Shown here: one piece after another, positions 18,999 through 28,500 of the stretch | How the letters are laid out: every line of letters begins with the position of its first letter | Position numbering within the stretch: position 1 is the stretch's first letter | Translations under genes and position numbers: made by a program | Notes under the pieces: model-generated | Told to the model about the DNA's origin: nothing | The model's database searches: none | The model's input: the letters and a program-made list of their open reading frames with translations, nothing else | NCBI RefSeq assembly: GCF_936925435.1 | Contig: NZ_CAKZHQ010000004.1 | Location: 248,001-312,000 of the forward strand | DNA from: an uncultured Ramlibacter sp. | GTDB lineage: Bacteria > Pseudomonadota > Gammaproteobacteria > Burkholderiales > Burkholderiaceae_C | DNA length: 64,000 nucleotides | Direction of reading: 5' to 3'

Positions 18999-20237
18999 AT
19001 GCACGCCGCCACCGCTGACCGCCCTGTCGCCGACCAGACGCCCTTCGCTATGGCCCGCCAGGCCATCATCGACGGCAAGCTGTCGGTCTTCGGCTATGAA
19101 ATGCTCGATCGCTCGGGTGCGGCCGGCGAGTCGCGCGATGCGGAGTTCCTGCTTTACGTGCTGTCGCTGGCCGACAGCGCGGCAGCGGCCGATCACCGCC
19201 CCCTCTTCATGCGCTGCTCGCTGGAGACCCTGGCCACCGGCCACCTGGATCTGGTCGACGCCGCGCGCGTGGTGCTGGAGATCGCCCTGCCGCCGGCCAT
19301 CGACGCCGCCGGCATCGCCGCCGCCGCCGTGGCCCTGCACACGGCCCGCAAACGCGGCTTTCGCCTGTCTTTCGACCACCGCGTGCTGGCCCCGGCCTGG
19401 CGCAGCTGGCTGCTCAACGCCTCTTTCATCCGCTTCGACATGGCCCTGCTGCCGCCCGGCGTGGTCGAGGCCACCGTCAAGGAAGCCCGGCGCCATCCCG
19501 CCGCCCGCCTGATCGCCTGCAACATCGAGACCGCCGAACAGCACAAGGCCGCCGTCGACGCCGGCGTCAAGATGTTCCAGGGCAACTGGTTCGCCCGACC
19601 GGTGCTGGTGCGCAACCAGACCATGCGGCCCGGCCAGGCCACCGTGCTGCAACTGATCCACCTGGTGCGCACCGACGCCGACACCGGCGAGATCGAAGCC
19701 GTGCTCAAGCGCGACCCGGCCCTGTCGTTCAACCTGCTGCGCTTCATCAATTCGTCCGGCTTCGGCCTGAGCTGCGAGGTCAGCTCATTCCGTCACGCGG
19801 TGATGATCATGGGCCTGAAGAACCTGTTCCGATGGGCCGCCCTGCTGATCGCCACCTCGCGCGACGGCGGCGCCACCGCCGTCGGCCACACCGCCGTGGT
19901 GCGCGGCCGGCTGATGGAACTGCTGGCCGCCGAATTGCTGACGCCGGAAGAATGCGACCACGCCTTCGTGGTCGGCATCTTCTCGCTGCTCGAGGCCATG
20001 ACCGGCATGCCGCTGGAACGCGTCCTCGAGGGCATCTCGCTGCCCGAGCCGGTGCTGCAAGCCCTGCTGCAGCGCAAGGGCACGCTGGCGCCCTTCCTGG
20101 AACTGACCGAAGCCTGCGAGGACATGAACCACGAGGCTTTCGCCCGTGCCGCCAACGCCCTGCAGCTGTCGGGCCGCCAGGTCAACACCGCCCACCTGGA
20201 GGCCCTGGCCTGGGCCTCGCACCTGCTGCGGGACTGA
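18999..20237 (+). CDS. EAL-like/HDOD signalling protein (YuxH-type)
   Basis: A 412-residue protein. Residues 15-195 have an EAL-type barrel fold but the signature EAL is replaced by YEML (VFGYEMLDR), and the metal-ligand pattern is absent, so c-di-GMP hydrolysis is unlikely. Residues about 200-400 are an HDOD domain (VLKRDPALSFNLLRFINSSGFGL ... HAVMIMGLKNLFRWAAL), a non-catalytic HD relative used in signalling. Such YuxH-like proteins probably bind a partner or nucleotide. The TGA overlaps the ATG of the DUF455 gene by one base. Confidence 0.85.
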   Translation: MHAATADRPVADQTPFAMARQAIIDGKLSVFGYEMLDRSGAAGESRDAEFLLYVLSLADSAAAADHRPLFMRCSLETLATGHLDLVDAARVVLEIALPPAIDAAGIAAAAVALHTARKRGFRLSFDHRVLAPAWRSWLLNASFIRFDMALLPPGVVEATVKEARRHPAARLIACNIETAEQHKAAVDAGVKMFQGNWFARPVLVRNQTMRPGQATVLQLIHLVRTDADTGEIEAVLKRDPALSFNLLRFINSSGFGLSCEVSSFRHAVMIMGLKNLFRWAALLIATSRDGGATAVGHTAVVRGRLMELLAAELLTPEECDHAFVVGIFSLLEAMTGMPLERVLEGISLPEPVLQALLQRKGTLAPFLELTEACEDMNHEAFARAANALQLSGRQVNTAHLEALAWASHLLRD

Positions 20238-21046
20238 TGGAACGCGAGCTGCGCCAGCTGGCCCTGCACGCTCTTTGCACTGCAGACCCCCAGGAAAAGG
20301 CGACGCTGGCGCGCGCCCTGTATGCGCGCGCATCGACGCTGACGATTGCACAGCACGCACCCGCGGCCAACGGCGCTACCCTGCCCGGCCGGCCGCTGCG
20401 CCCTGAACTGATTCACCCCGCCAAGGTGCCGCGGCGCTCGCCCTTCAATCCCGAAGGCCTGGCCGCGCTGCTGCATGCCATCGCCCACATCGAGTTCAAT
20501 GCCATCAACCTGGCGCTGGACGCGGCCTGGCGTTTCGACGGCATGCCGCCCGACTTCCACCACGACTGGCTGCGCGTGGCCTCCGAAGAGGCCTTGCACT
20601 TCACCCTGCTGCGCGAGCACCTGGCGACGCTGGGCCACGCCTATGGCGACTTTCCCGCCCACGACAACCTGTGGAGCATGTGCGAGCGCACCGCCGGTGA
20701 CGTCATCGCCCGCATGGCCCTGGTGCCGCGCACGCTGGAGGCGCGCGGCCTGGACGCCTCGCCGCTGATCCAGCGCAAGCTGCGCCAGGTCGGCACGCCG
20801 GCGGCGCTGCGCGCGGTCGAGATCCTGGACATCATCCTGGCCGACGAGGTCGGCCATGTCGCCATCGGCAACCACTGGTACCGCTGGCTGTGCGGCCATG
20901 AAGGCCTGGACCCCGTGGCCCACTACGGCGTGCTGGTCGAACGCCATGACGCGCCCAAGCTGCACCCGCCCTTCAACGAGGCGGCGCGCAAGCAGGCCGG
21001 CTTCACCGATGCGGAGCTGGCCATGCTGACCGGCCAAGCCAGCTGA
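20237..21046 (+). CDS. DUF455 ferritin-like (di-iron) protein
   Basis: A 269-residue helical protein. Carboxylate and His residues sit in ferritin-like positions: HIEFNAINLALDA, ASEEALHFTLLREHL (E-x2-H) and ADEVGHVAIGNHWYRWLC (E-x2-H). This looks like the di-iron four-helix bundle of DUF455, related to MiaE-type tRNA hydroxylases. The reaction is unknown. The ATG overlaps the preceding stop (TGATG), so translation is coupled to the EAL/HDOD gene. The last codons lie in the left copy of a direct repeat that recurs at 21610. Confidence 0.8.
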   Translation: MERELRQLALHALCTADPQEKATLARALYARASTLTIAQHAPAANGATLPGRPLRPELIHPAKVPRRSPFNPEGLAALLHAIAHIEFNAINLALDAAWRFDGMPPDFHHDWLRVASEEALHFTLLREHLATLGHAYGDFPAHDNLWSMCERTAGDVIARMALVPRTLEARGLDASPLIQRKLRQVGTPAALRAVEILDIILADEVGHVAIGNHWYRWLCGHEGLDPVAHYGVLVERHDAPKLHPPFNEAARKQAGFTDAELAMLTGQAS

Positions 21047-21049
21047 GGC
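21031..21049 (+). repeat. Direct repeat, left copy (3' end of the DUF455 gene)
   Basis: CGGCCAAGCCAGCTGAGGC includes the DUF455 stop codon and matches 18 of 19 bases with 21610-21628. The two copies bracket a stretch of visibly lower GC that carries the 87-residue ORF. This looks like a target-site or att-like duplication. Confidence 0.55.
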
Positions 21050-21342
21050 TCAGGCAGACCAGCGCAGCCTTTGCTTGGCTGCGTAGCAAGTCGAGCGGCC
21101 AACTCTAAACACCGCGCAGGCAAAGACTGTTTGAAAGGCCGCGTGTCGGTGGAACTCATCTGGGTCTCTTTAGGCCTTGTCCACATCGTGATCCCGTGAC
21201 GGCACGATTTTCATCCCGGACTTTAGGCGGCGGCCTTCAGCACATAGCGCACCCTTCATACTTCGGTGCAGTTCGGCGTTGGTGCCGTAGGAGCGTCCGA
21301 ATAATGGGTACGATCACGACCTCTAACGAGAAAGAGCACCAC
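21050..21342. other. Atypical non-coding stretch inside the repeat-flanked insert
   Basis: About 290 bases with lower GC than the surroundings and no supported gene on either strand. I see no tRNA, clear promoter or long hairpin. It holds the upstream region of the small Lys/Ala-rich gene; an in-frame ATG at 21304 would extend that gene by 13 residues. Confidence 0.4.
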
Positions 21343-21606
21343 ATGGCAACCATCGTTGAGCAACTGCGTAAGGAAATCGCGAGCCGCAAGGAAGAACTTA
21401 AGAGCCTTGAAGCCGCTCTTGCTGCCCTGTCCGGTGCGAAGGTAAGGATCGGCACCAAGCTGGCAGAAGCCGCTCGGAAGTCGAAGGCTGGCAAGACGCC
21501 CAAGGCAGCTAAGACGGCCAAGGCACGACCGGGCTGGACGCCTGAGCGCCGCGCCAAGATGGAAGTCGCCCTAGCTGCCCGTAAAGCAGCCAAGTCCGCC
21601 TCTTAA
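21343..21606 (+). CDS. Small basic Lys/Ala-rich protein (possible nucleoid-binding)
   Basis: An 87-residue protein. An N-terminal helix of about 35 residues looks like a coiled coil (TIVEQLRKEIASRKEELKSL), followed by a basic stretch (KSKAGKTPKAAKTAKARPGW) and TPERRAKMEVALAARKAAK. The layout, dimerising helix then basic AT-hook-like tail, recalls H-NS-like or histone-H1-like proteins, but this is inference from composition. An AGAAAGAG ribosome site precedes ATG 21343. Base composition is lower in GC than its neighbours, consistent with transfer. Confidence 0.55.
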   Translation: MATIVEQLRKEIASRKEELKSLEAALAALSGAKVRIGTKLAEAARKSKAGKTPKAAKTAKARPGWTPERRAKMEVALAARKAAKSAS

Positions 21607-21609
21607 GGC

Positions 21610-21628
21610 CGGCCAGGCCAGCTGAGGC
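21610..21628 (+). repeat. Direct repeat, right copy
   Basis: CGGCCAGGCCAGCTGAGGC repeats the 3' end of the DUF455 gene (18 of 19 bases). It is immediately downstream of the small basic protein gene and upstream of the MAPEG stop. Confidence 0.55.
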
Positions 21629-21642
21629 CTGCGCAGCCTCAG
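21622..21642. terminator. Stem-loop between convergent genes
   Basis: CTGAGGC and GCCTCAG form a 7-bp stem with a 7-base loop. It overlaps the MAPEG stop codon. There is no T-run, so termination efficiency is doubtful. Confidence 0.3.
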
Positions 21643-22175
21643 GCAGGGATGGCCTTGGCCGCCAGCACCACGATGGCCATGCCAGCGAGCAGCGCCGTCG
21701 GATAGAAGGTCAGGGCAAATCCGAACGCTCTTGACGGGGCGCCGCCGGCATAGCCAGCGTAGAACAGCACGCGGCCGAGCAGGAACATCAGGGCCGCCGC
21801 CGGGATGAGGACCAGCCAACGCGCCGGAAAGATCAACGCGCAAGCCATGTACACCGGCAGGGCCAGGGCGAGCTGCTCCAGCGTGTTTTGCAGCAACGCC
21901 TGCAGCAGCCTGGCGCGCGGCGTGCCCCCCGTCAGCGCGCTGCCATCAATGTCTTGCGGCGTGAAAAAACGGTGTTTGGCCAAGCGGGCAATGCAAACCA
22001 GCAGCGCGACCGCTGGCCCCATGACGCAGCCGGCAAGCAGCGCCAGGCGCAATTCCACGGCAGCACTTGCGGCCATGCGCTGAGCGCCAAAGACTGCGGC
22101 CAGGGTGAAAATGGCCAGCGCCAGCAGCAAGGCCGATGCCATCCCGACGGCCACGCCGCGTTGTGTGCGATCCAC
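21639..22175 (-). CDS. MAPEG family membrane protein
   Basis: A 178-residue protein with four hydrophobic spans. The TLEQLALALPVYMA and FYAGYAGGAPSRAFGFALTFYPT segments are typical of the MAPEG family (membrane-associated eicosanoid and glutathione metabolism). Bacterial members are mostly glutathione-transferase-like with unknown substrates. It begins at ATG 22175 and is divergent from the secreted coiled-coil gene. Confidence 0.8.
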   Translation of the reverse strand: MDRTQRGVAVGMASALLLALAIFTLAAVFGAQRMAASAAVELRLALLAGCVMGPAVALLVCIARLAKHRFFTPQDIDGSALTGGTPRARLLQALLQNTLEQLALALPVYMACALIFPARWLVLIPAAALMFLLGRVLFYAGYAGGAPSRAFGFALTFYPTALLAGMAIVVLAAKAIPA

Positions 22176-22330
22176 TTGAACCCCTCCTGAACCAGCCCCG
22201 CTGCGCTTGCCGCCACGAGGCCTGAATGCATCTGCTTATAGATTTTCCGGCGCCGGCCGGCAAGCAGAAACTGGCCGGGCGCGGCAGCTATCATGGCGTC
22301 CACAGAGCGCGCGAGGAGGGAGAAAAACCC

Positions 22331-23185
22331 ATGCAACAAAATTCGTCTACCGTGCTGCCCGCTGCTGCCTGGCGTCTGGCCGTCTGCGCGGCCCTTGTGC
22401 TGGCCGGCATTGCCGATGCCGACGCCAAGGGCGGACGCGGCCGCAGCAGTTCCGGCACTGGCCACAGCAGCCATAGCAGCAGCAAGTCCGACCACGACAG
22501 CAGCAGCGGCAGCTACATCCCGCCCGTCACGATCCGCACCAACTCCGGCTCCTCGTCCAGCGGCTCTGGCAGCCAGACCGAGCAGCCGCTCGGCAGTCCG
22601 GCTGCTGCTGCGGCAGCCGGAGCCGCCGCAGCAGCAGCCGCCGCCGCTCCCCTGACTCCCGAGGAAGCCGCCCGCCGGGCCGCCGCGATGGCCACCTATG
22701 AGCGGGTCCAGGAAGAACGGCTGGCCGAGCAACGCGCCGCCGCGGAGCGCGCCGAGACCGAGCGCCTGACCGCCAGCCAGATCGCAGCGCAGCAGGCCGC
22801 CCAGCGTTCGGCGGAACAACGCGCCGCGGCCGCCAGGGTGGCGGCGGAACTGGAGCGGAAAAAACGCGAGGAAGCCAACGTCGCCGCCGAATCCGACCGC
22901 GTGCTGCTGCGTGCGATGACCGACTACCCGCTGCTGCGCTCCGCAGAAGGCCAGGCCATATTGCAGCAGATCATGGAACGGCACCGGGCCCTGCTGGCAC
23001 GGGGGACGTATCCCAGCATCGCCATGACCGAAGCCGTGGCGGACCACGCCTACCAGCTCACGCCGCGCAGCAAACCGCTTGCTGCAGCTGCTGCCGCGCC
23101 CGCGGAACAGCAGCGCAGCATCGGCAGCTGCCGCTGGGTCACGCCCACGCAGTGGGCCTGCGATCCGCCGGCCGCCCGTCCCTGA
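22331..23185 (+). CDS. Secreted Ser/Ala-rich coiled-coil protein of unknown function
   Basis: A 284-residue protein with an N-terminal signal peptide (WRLAVCAALVLAGIADADAK). A Ser/Gly/His-rich linker (about residues 35-85) is followed by an Ala run, then a long Ala/Glu/Arg coiled coil (about 110-195). The C-terminal domain has DYPLLRSAEGQAILQQIMERHRALLARG and ends with SCRWVTPTQWACDP, two Cys likely to form a disulfide. It should be periplasmic. The family is not recognised. ATG 22331 follows a GGAGGGAG site. Confidence 0.65.
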   Translation: MQQNSSTVLPAAAWRLAVCAALVLAGIADADAKGGRGRSSSGTGHSSHSSSKSDHDSSSGSYIPPVTIRTNSGSSSSGSGSQTEQPLGSPAAAAAAGAAAAAAAAAPLTPEEAARRAAAMATYERVQEERLAEQRAAAERAETERLTASQIAAQQAAQRSAEQRAAAARVAAELERKKREEANVAAESDRVLLRAMTDYPLLRSAEGQAILQQIMERHRALLARGTYPSIAMTEAVADHAYQLTPRSKPLAAAAAAPAEQQRSIGSCRWVTPTQWACDPPAARP

Positions 23186-23203
23186 CGGCAGTCCCGGCCG
23201 GCC

Positions 23204-23656
23204 TCAGGCCGGCCGCCTGGACACCACCATCTTGGGCGTGAAGCTTTGCAGCAGCTCGCCGTGCTGGTTGCGTGTTTCGAAGCGCATGACGACCATGCCG
23301 CGGTCGGGCCTGGAGCGCGATGGCGTCACCTCCAGCACCTGCGCCTCCACATGCAGCACGTCGCCCGCACGGGTGGGCTGGGGCCAGGCCAGCGCGCCGC
23401 CCGAGCCGATGATGCCGTCGGCCAGCGGGATACCGCTGGTGACCAGCAGCTTCATGGTCAGCGCCGCCGTGTGCCAGCCGCTGGCCGCCAGGCCCTGGAA
23501 CAGCGGGTGCTGCACCGCCGCCGCCGGATCGGTGTGGAAGGGCTGGGGGTCGAAGTCGCGGGCGAAAGCGATGATCTGCGCCTCGTCCAGCACATGCTCG
23601 CCGCTGCGGAAGCTGTCGCCCACCTTCAGGTCGTCCAGGTACAGCGTGCGTTCCAT
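23204..23656 (-). CDS. MaoC-like (R)-specific enoyl-CoA hydratase/dehydratase domain protein
   Basis: A 150-residue single hot-dog domain. The hydratase 2 active-site signature is present as FARDFDPQPFHTDP (Asp and His of D-x4-H). Such enzymes hydrate trans-2-enoyl-CoA or act on branched CoA esters; the substrate is unknown. It starts only 2 bases after the stop of the Bug receptor gene, so the two form an operon, suggesting that the Bug ligand is a carboxylate broken down through CoA esters. Confidence 0.82.
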   Translation of the reverse strand: MERTLYLDDLKVGDSFRSGEHVLDEAQIIAFARDFDPQPFHTDPAAAVQHPLFQGLAASGWHTAALTMKLLVTSGIPLADGIIGSGGALAWPQPTRAGDVLHVEAQVLEVTPSRSRPDRGMVVMRFETRNQHGELLQSFTPKMVVSRRPA

Positions 23657-23658
23657 GC

Positions 23659-24618
23659 TTAGTCCCCCTTGATGCCGGCCGCCTTGATGACGCGGGCGTT
23701 GTTCTGCGACTCGGCGGCGATCTGCTTGGCGAAGTCGGCCGCGCTGCCGCCGGTGGGCACGTTGTCGGCGGCGTCCAGACGGGCGCGCATGTCGGGCGTG
23801 GCCATGGCCTTGTTGATCTCCGCGTTCAGGCGCGCCAGCACCGCCGGCGGCACGCCCGCCGGCGCGAAGATGCCAAACAGCGAGCTCATGTTGGCCGCCG
23901 GCAGGCCCAGCTCCGCCAGCGTCGGCACATTGGGCAGGGCGTCGACGCGCGTGGGCGCGCCCACGGCCAGGGCACGCAGCTTGCCGGCCTTGATGTGCTG
24001 CAGGATGGCCGGCGCGCTGTTGACCGACAGCACCTCGAACTGGCCGCCCAGCGCATCGGTGATCTGCTGGCCGCCGCCCTTGTAGGGCACCTGCGTGATG
24101 TCGACCTTGGCGCCGGCCTTGAGCTGCTCAAGCATGATGTGGCCGAGCGAGGCCGGACCGGATGTGGCCCAGCGCACCGCGCCGGGCTTGGCCTTGGCGG
24201 CCGCCAGCAGGGCTGGCAGATCCTTGGCATCGCTGGCCGAGGTGGCCAGCAGCAGCACCGGCGAGTACATCACGCTGGCCACCGGCACGATGTCCTTGGC
24301 CGGGTCGAAGGGCGACTTGCCCAGGTGCGGGTTGAGCACCAGCGGGCTGATGGCCGCGAAGCCCAGGGTGTGGCCGTCGGGCGCCGCCTTGGCCACCGCA
24401 TCGACGCCGATGCTGCCACTGGCGCCGGCCTTGTTGTCGATCACCACCGGCAGGCCCAGGGCCGGGGCCAGCTTGTCGGCCAGTGCGCGGGCCACCGCGT
24501 CGCTGACCCCGCCGGGCGGGTAGGCGACGACGATGCGGATGGGTTTGGAAGGCCAGGCCTGTGCGCCGGCCAGCGTGGCGGCGCCCGCAAGCGCCAGCAG
24601 GGTGAGGAATTTCTTCAT
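23659..24618 (-). CDS. Bug-family tripartite tricarboxylate-type solute-binding protein
   Basis: A 319-residue periplasmic receptor with signal peptide (FLTLLALAGAATLAGAQA) and the family hallmarks WPSKPIRIVVAYPPGGVSD, VVIDNKAGASGSIG and the LPNVPTLAELGLP loop. Bug proteins bind small carboxylates or amino acids; here no TctA/TctB membrane subunits are adjacent, as is usual for orphan Bugs in Burkholderiales. It lies downstream of xerD (42-base gap) and upstream of a MaoC-like gene. Confidence 0.92.
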   Translation of the reverse strand: MKKFLTLLALAGAATLAGAQAWPSKPIRIVVAYPPGGVSDAVARALADKLAPALGLPVVIDNKAGASGSIGVDAVAKAAPDGHTLGFAAISPLVLNPHLGKSPFDPAKDIVPVASVMYSPVLLLATSASDAKDLPALLAAAKAKPGAVRWATSGPASLGHIMLEQLKAGAKVDITQVPYKGGGQQITDALGGQFEVLSVNSAPAILQHIKAGKLRALAVGAPTRVDALPNVPTLAELGLPAANMSSLFGIFAPAGVPPAVLARLNAEINKAMATPDMRARLDAADNVPTGGSAADFAKQIAAESQNNARVIKAAGIKGD

Positions 24619-24660
24619 GGCCTGATTATCTTTGAGCCTCCCGGCTGGCGCCGCAAGCCC

Positions 24661-25575
24661 TCAGCCGCGCGGATGGTGCTGGGCGTGCAGCTGCTTGAGG
24701 CGCTCACGCGCCACATGGGTGTAGATGGTGGTGGTCGTGATGTCGGCGTGGCCCAGCAGCATCTGCACGGCACGCAGGTCGGCGCCGTGGTTGAGCAGGT
24801 GGGTGGCAAAGGCGTGGCGCAATGTGTGGGGCGACAGCGGCGCGGTGATGCGGGCGGCGTGCGCCTGCTTTTTCACGATCACCCAGAACATGGCGCGCGT
24901 CATGCCGGCGCCGCGCGCGGTGACGAAAAGATCATCCGTCTGCTGGCCGGCCAGGATGGCGGCGCGCGCCTCATCCAGGTACCTGGCGATCCAGTCGCGG
25001 GCCACCTGGCCGAAGGGCACGAGGCGCTCCTTGCTGCCCTTGCCCAGCACCCGCAGCACGCCCTCGTTCATGCTGACGTTGAAGGTCTTGAGCGTCACCA
25101 GCTCGCTCACCCGCAGGCCGCTGGCGTAGATCAGCTCCAGCATGGTGCGGTCGCGCAGGCCCAGCGGCGTGTCGGTGTCGGGGGCAGCGAGCAGGGCCTC
25201 GACCTGGGCCTCGCTCAAGGTCTTGGGCACCCGCAACGGCTGCTTGGCGGCCTGCAGCTTGAGGGTGGGGTCGGCGTGGATCAGACGCTCGCGCAGGGCC
25301 CAGCGGAAGTAGCGCTTGAACACCGTCAGGCGGCGGTTGGCCGAGGTCGCCCGGGTTTGGGCATGGCGCGCGGCGAAGTAGGCGCTGAGATCGGCCTCCG
25401 AGCTCGCCGGCAGTTGCAGGCCGCGCTCGCCGGCCAGCCAGCGCGCGTACAGCGCCAGGTCGCGGCGGTAGGCCGCCAGGGTGTTCTTGGCCAGGCCCTC
25501 CTCCAGCCAGAGGGCGTCGATGAAGCCGTCGATGGCCTGCTGGCCGGCGCCGGCAATGGCCGCTTCAGTCGCCAT
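24661..25575 (-). CDS. xerD: Site-specific tyrosine recombinase XerD
   Basis: A 304-residue recombinase of the length of chromosomal XerD, which with XerC resolves chromosome dimers at dif. The SAM-like N-terminal core-binding domain (FIDALWLEEGLAKNTLAAYRRDL) is followed by the catalytic domain with Arg in SGLRVSEL, Lys in GKGSKERLVPFG, H-x2-R in LSPHTLRHAFATHLL, His in LLGHADI and nucleophile Tyr in TTTIYTHV. Its ATG overlaps the end of the hybrid kinase gene by 11 bases, an unusual neighbour. Confidence 0.94.
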   Translation of the reverse strand: MATEAAIAGAGQQAIDGFIDALWLEEGLAKNTLAAYRRDLALYARWLAGERGLQLPASSEADLSAYFAARHAQTRATSANRRLTVFKRYFRWALRERLIHADPTLKLQAAKQPLRVPKTLSEAQVEALLAAPDTDTPLGLRDRTMLELIYASGLRVSELVTLKTFNVSMNEGVLRVLGKGSKERLVPFGQVARDWIARYLDEARAAILAGQQTDDLFVTARGAGMTRAMFWVIVKKQAHAARITAPLSPHTLRHAFATHLLNHGADLRAVQMLLGHADITTTTIYTHVARERLKQLHAQHHPRG

Positions 25576-28500
25576 CGGCCGCCTCGACGCGCACCTGCGC
25601 GAGATGGCGCTCCAGCGCGGCCAGCACCCGGCGCAGGCTGGCCAGGTCGGCATGGCCGGCGCCGTGCTCGATGCGCTTGCACTGCAGGGCAGCCCAGTCA
25701 AAGCCCCACATCGCCAGAGCGCCACCGCACTGGTGGGCCAGCGCGCCCAGCGTGGCCCGGTCCTGCGCGTCCAGCGCCCGGCCCAGGGCCAGCGTCAGCT
25801 CCTGGCGCGAGGCCAGGAAGGCCGGGATCTCGGCCAGCAGGGCGGCATCGACCTGCACCATCGCCGGCGCCGCGCCGACACTCTCATCCTGCGCCGGTGC
25901 AGCGGACGGTGGTGCGGCCGGTAACAGCGACGCCAGCATGCCCAGCAGGACGCTGCGCGCCAGCGGCTTGACCAGGTAGTGGTCGGCGCCAGCCTGCAGG
26001 CCGCGCTGCACCGAGGCCTCATCGTCGTTGGACGACATCATCACGATGGTGCAGGCCGGCAAACGGTGCGCCTGCTGGTGCTGGCGGATGCGGCGCGTCG
26101 CCTCCAGGCCGTCCATCACCGGCATCTCCATGTCGATCAGCACCACGTCAGGCCAGCGCCGCGCAACGGCTTCCAGCGCGGCCCGGCCATGGACCGCGGT
26201 TTCCACTTCCAGCGGCGCGCCCGGCAGGCTGTGGCGGATGACCAGCCGGTTCTGGTCGTCGTCGTCGACCACCAGCACCAGGCCGACCAGCGGCGCCACC
26301 GCCGGCGCGCTCTCCCGGGCCGAGTCCGGCACGCCGGCCACGGCAACGGCTGCAGGCAGCTCCGGCCCGGCAGGCCGCAAGGACAGCACCACCGCCACAC
26401 CCTGGCCGGGGCCGGTCTCCAGTGTCAGTTCGCCCTCCTGCACCCGGGCCATCAGCCGCGCCGAGTAGGTGCCCAGCCCGCTGCCGCCGGATTTGCCGCT
26501 GCTGAAATACTTGTCGAAAAAACCCCGGGCCACGCCCGGCGTCAGGCTGCCGGGGTTGCGGATGCGCAGGCGCACCGGCGTGCCGGGCAGGAAGGCGATG
26601 TCCACGCGCCCGCCCGGCGGCGTGGCTTCCACCGCGTTCTTCACCAGGTTGGCCACGATGCTGTAGCACAGCAGCTCCTCGCCGCGCACCGGCCAGGGCC
26701 CGGCACCGTTGTCCAGCACGATCTGCACCTGGCTGCCTTCGGCCAGGCTGCGCGTATCGACCAGCACGCGGGCCACCACGGCCGCCAGATCCACTGCCCT
26801 GGGCTCGAAGCTGTAGCTGCCCTGCTCCATGCGGAACAGGTCGAGCGAGAGGTTGACCATCTCCAGCATGCGGTAGCCGGCCCGCTCGGCGATGCGCAGC
26901 AGCTCGTGCGAGCGCGGCGGCTGCCGCGCCTCCTCGCGCAGCAAGCGCACCACGCCGATCAGGCTGTTCAGCGGTGTCTTCAGGTCGTGCCGCGACATGC
27001 GCTCCACGTCCTCGCGCAGCAGCGCGTCGCGCTCGAGCTGGGCGTTCTGCTTGCGCAGCTTGCCGGCCTGCTCGGCGACCTGGTCATGCGAGGCCTTGAG
27101 CCCCTCCTCCATGGCGCGGTGCCTGCTGATGTCCAGGAAGGAGCAGATGAAGCGCAGGGTGCCGCCGTCGGTGCCGGTCAGGCTGATCGCCTCGGCCAGC
27201 ACCCACACCACGGCGCCATCGGCGCGCACCAGCCGGTACTCGCTGGGCGGATGGCGCAGCTCGCCGCTGGCCACGCCGTGCCCGGCCTGGCCTTGCTCGA
27301 ACTGCCGCACCACCTGCTCGCGGTCGTCGGGATGGACGAAGGCATGGAACATGGGCCCGTCGCCACCCTGCAGCTGCGGCGGATCGCCCAGCATCTCGCG
27401 CAGGCGCTGCGAGTAGCCGCGCCGGTCCTGCGTGGTGTCCCAGTCGAAGATACCGGCCTGGGTGGTGCGCACCAGCAGGTCGCCGCGCACACGCTGCTCC
27501 AGGGAACGCAGCTCCTCGGCGTTGAGTGCACGCGCCACGCGGCGCGTCATCACGAAACCGGGCGCCAGCGCAAAACCCACCAGGCCCAGCGGCGTGAGCG
27601 AGCGCAGCCAGTAGCCGGTGCTGTACAACAGCGCGTCGACCACCACCACCACCAGCAGAAACACCAGGCCGGCCAGCATGACGATGGCATCGGGATCGCG
27701 CCGCCGGGCCGCCGCCGCCACCGCCCTGGTCAGGTACACGCCCATGGCCACGGTCAGCACCTGGCCCGGCACGATCAGATGGCTGGAGATGCGGCCGGGC
27801 AGCACCGCGACCGCCAGCATGGCCAGGCCGATCAGCGCCAGGAAGACCCGCACCACGCGCCAGCGCACATCGCCCAGAAAGAGCCGGTGCACCACCATGA
27901 GGAAGCTCGCCATGGTGGCATACCAGGCCAGGTACTCGATGCGCAGGGCGAGCTCCCATGGCACCTCGCGTCCGAACGACAGCACCAGGTTGCGCTCGCC
28001 CACCATGTCGGAGGAGGTCGCCTGCACCAGGCAGAACAGGCCGAAGTACAGCGGCGTCGCGTCCTTGCGGCGCGCGGCAAAGAAGAACAGCGACAGCAGG
28101 CCCAGCATGGCATAGCCGCCCAGCATCAAGGTGTTGTAGGTCAGCTGCCGCCGTATATCCAGTCCCAGTTGCATGCGCTCGCCGGCGGCGATGGCGCGGA
28201 CCATGCCGCCCTGGCGGTGGTTGAAGTTGGACAGGTGCGCGCGCACGGCCAGCGGGCAGGCGAACGACTCGGTCACGGTGGCGCGCGCGCCCATGGCCGC
28301 GCGCGCGGCTTCGGCCGAAGGACCGGGCTCACCTTGCTGCACCACCAGCGTGCCATTGACATACAGGCGCATGGCGCTGCGCTGGACAGGCACCGACAGC
28401 GCCAGCTTCTGGCCGACCGGGCACCGGACCTGCAGCGCATAAGTGCCCCAGCCGAGCGCGCCGCCGGCAGCATTCCAGGGGCCGGGCACGGCCACAAAGG

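Noticed and set aside
22590..22680. Ala-codon run in the secreted coiled-coil gene as a possible unstable microsatellite
   Set aside because: The codons are mixed (GCT, GCC, GCG, GCA), so slippage is unlikely; it reads as a normal low-complexity linker.
24661..25575. XerD as an integrase of a mobile element
   Set aside because: It has the length and motifs of the chromosomal dimer-resolution recombinase, and no att repeats, phage genes or composition shift surround it.
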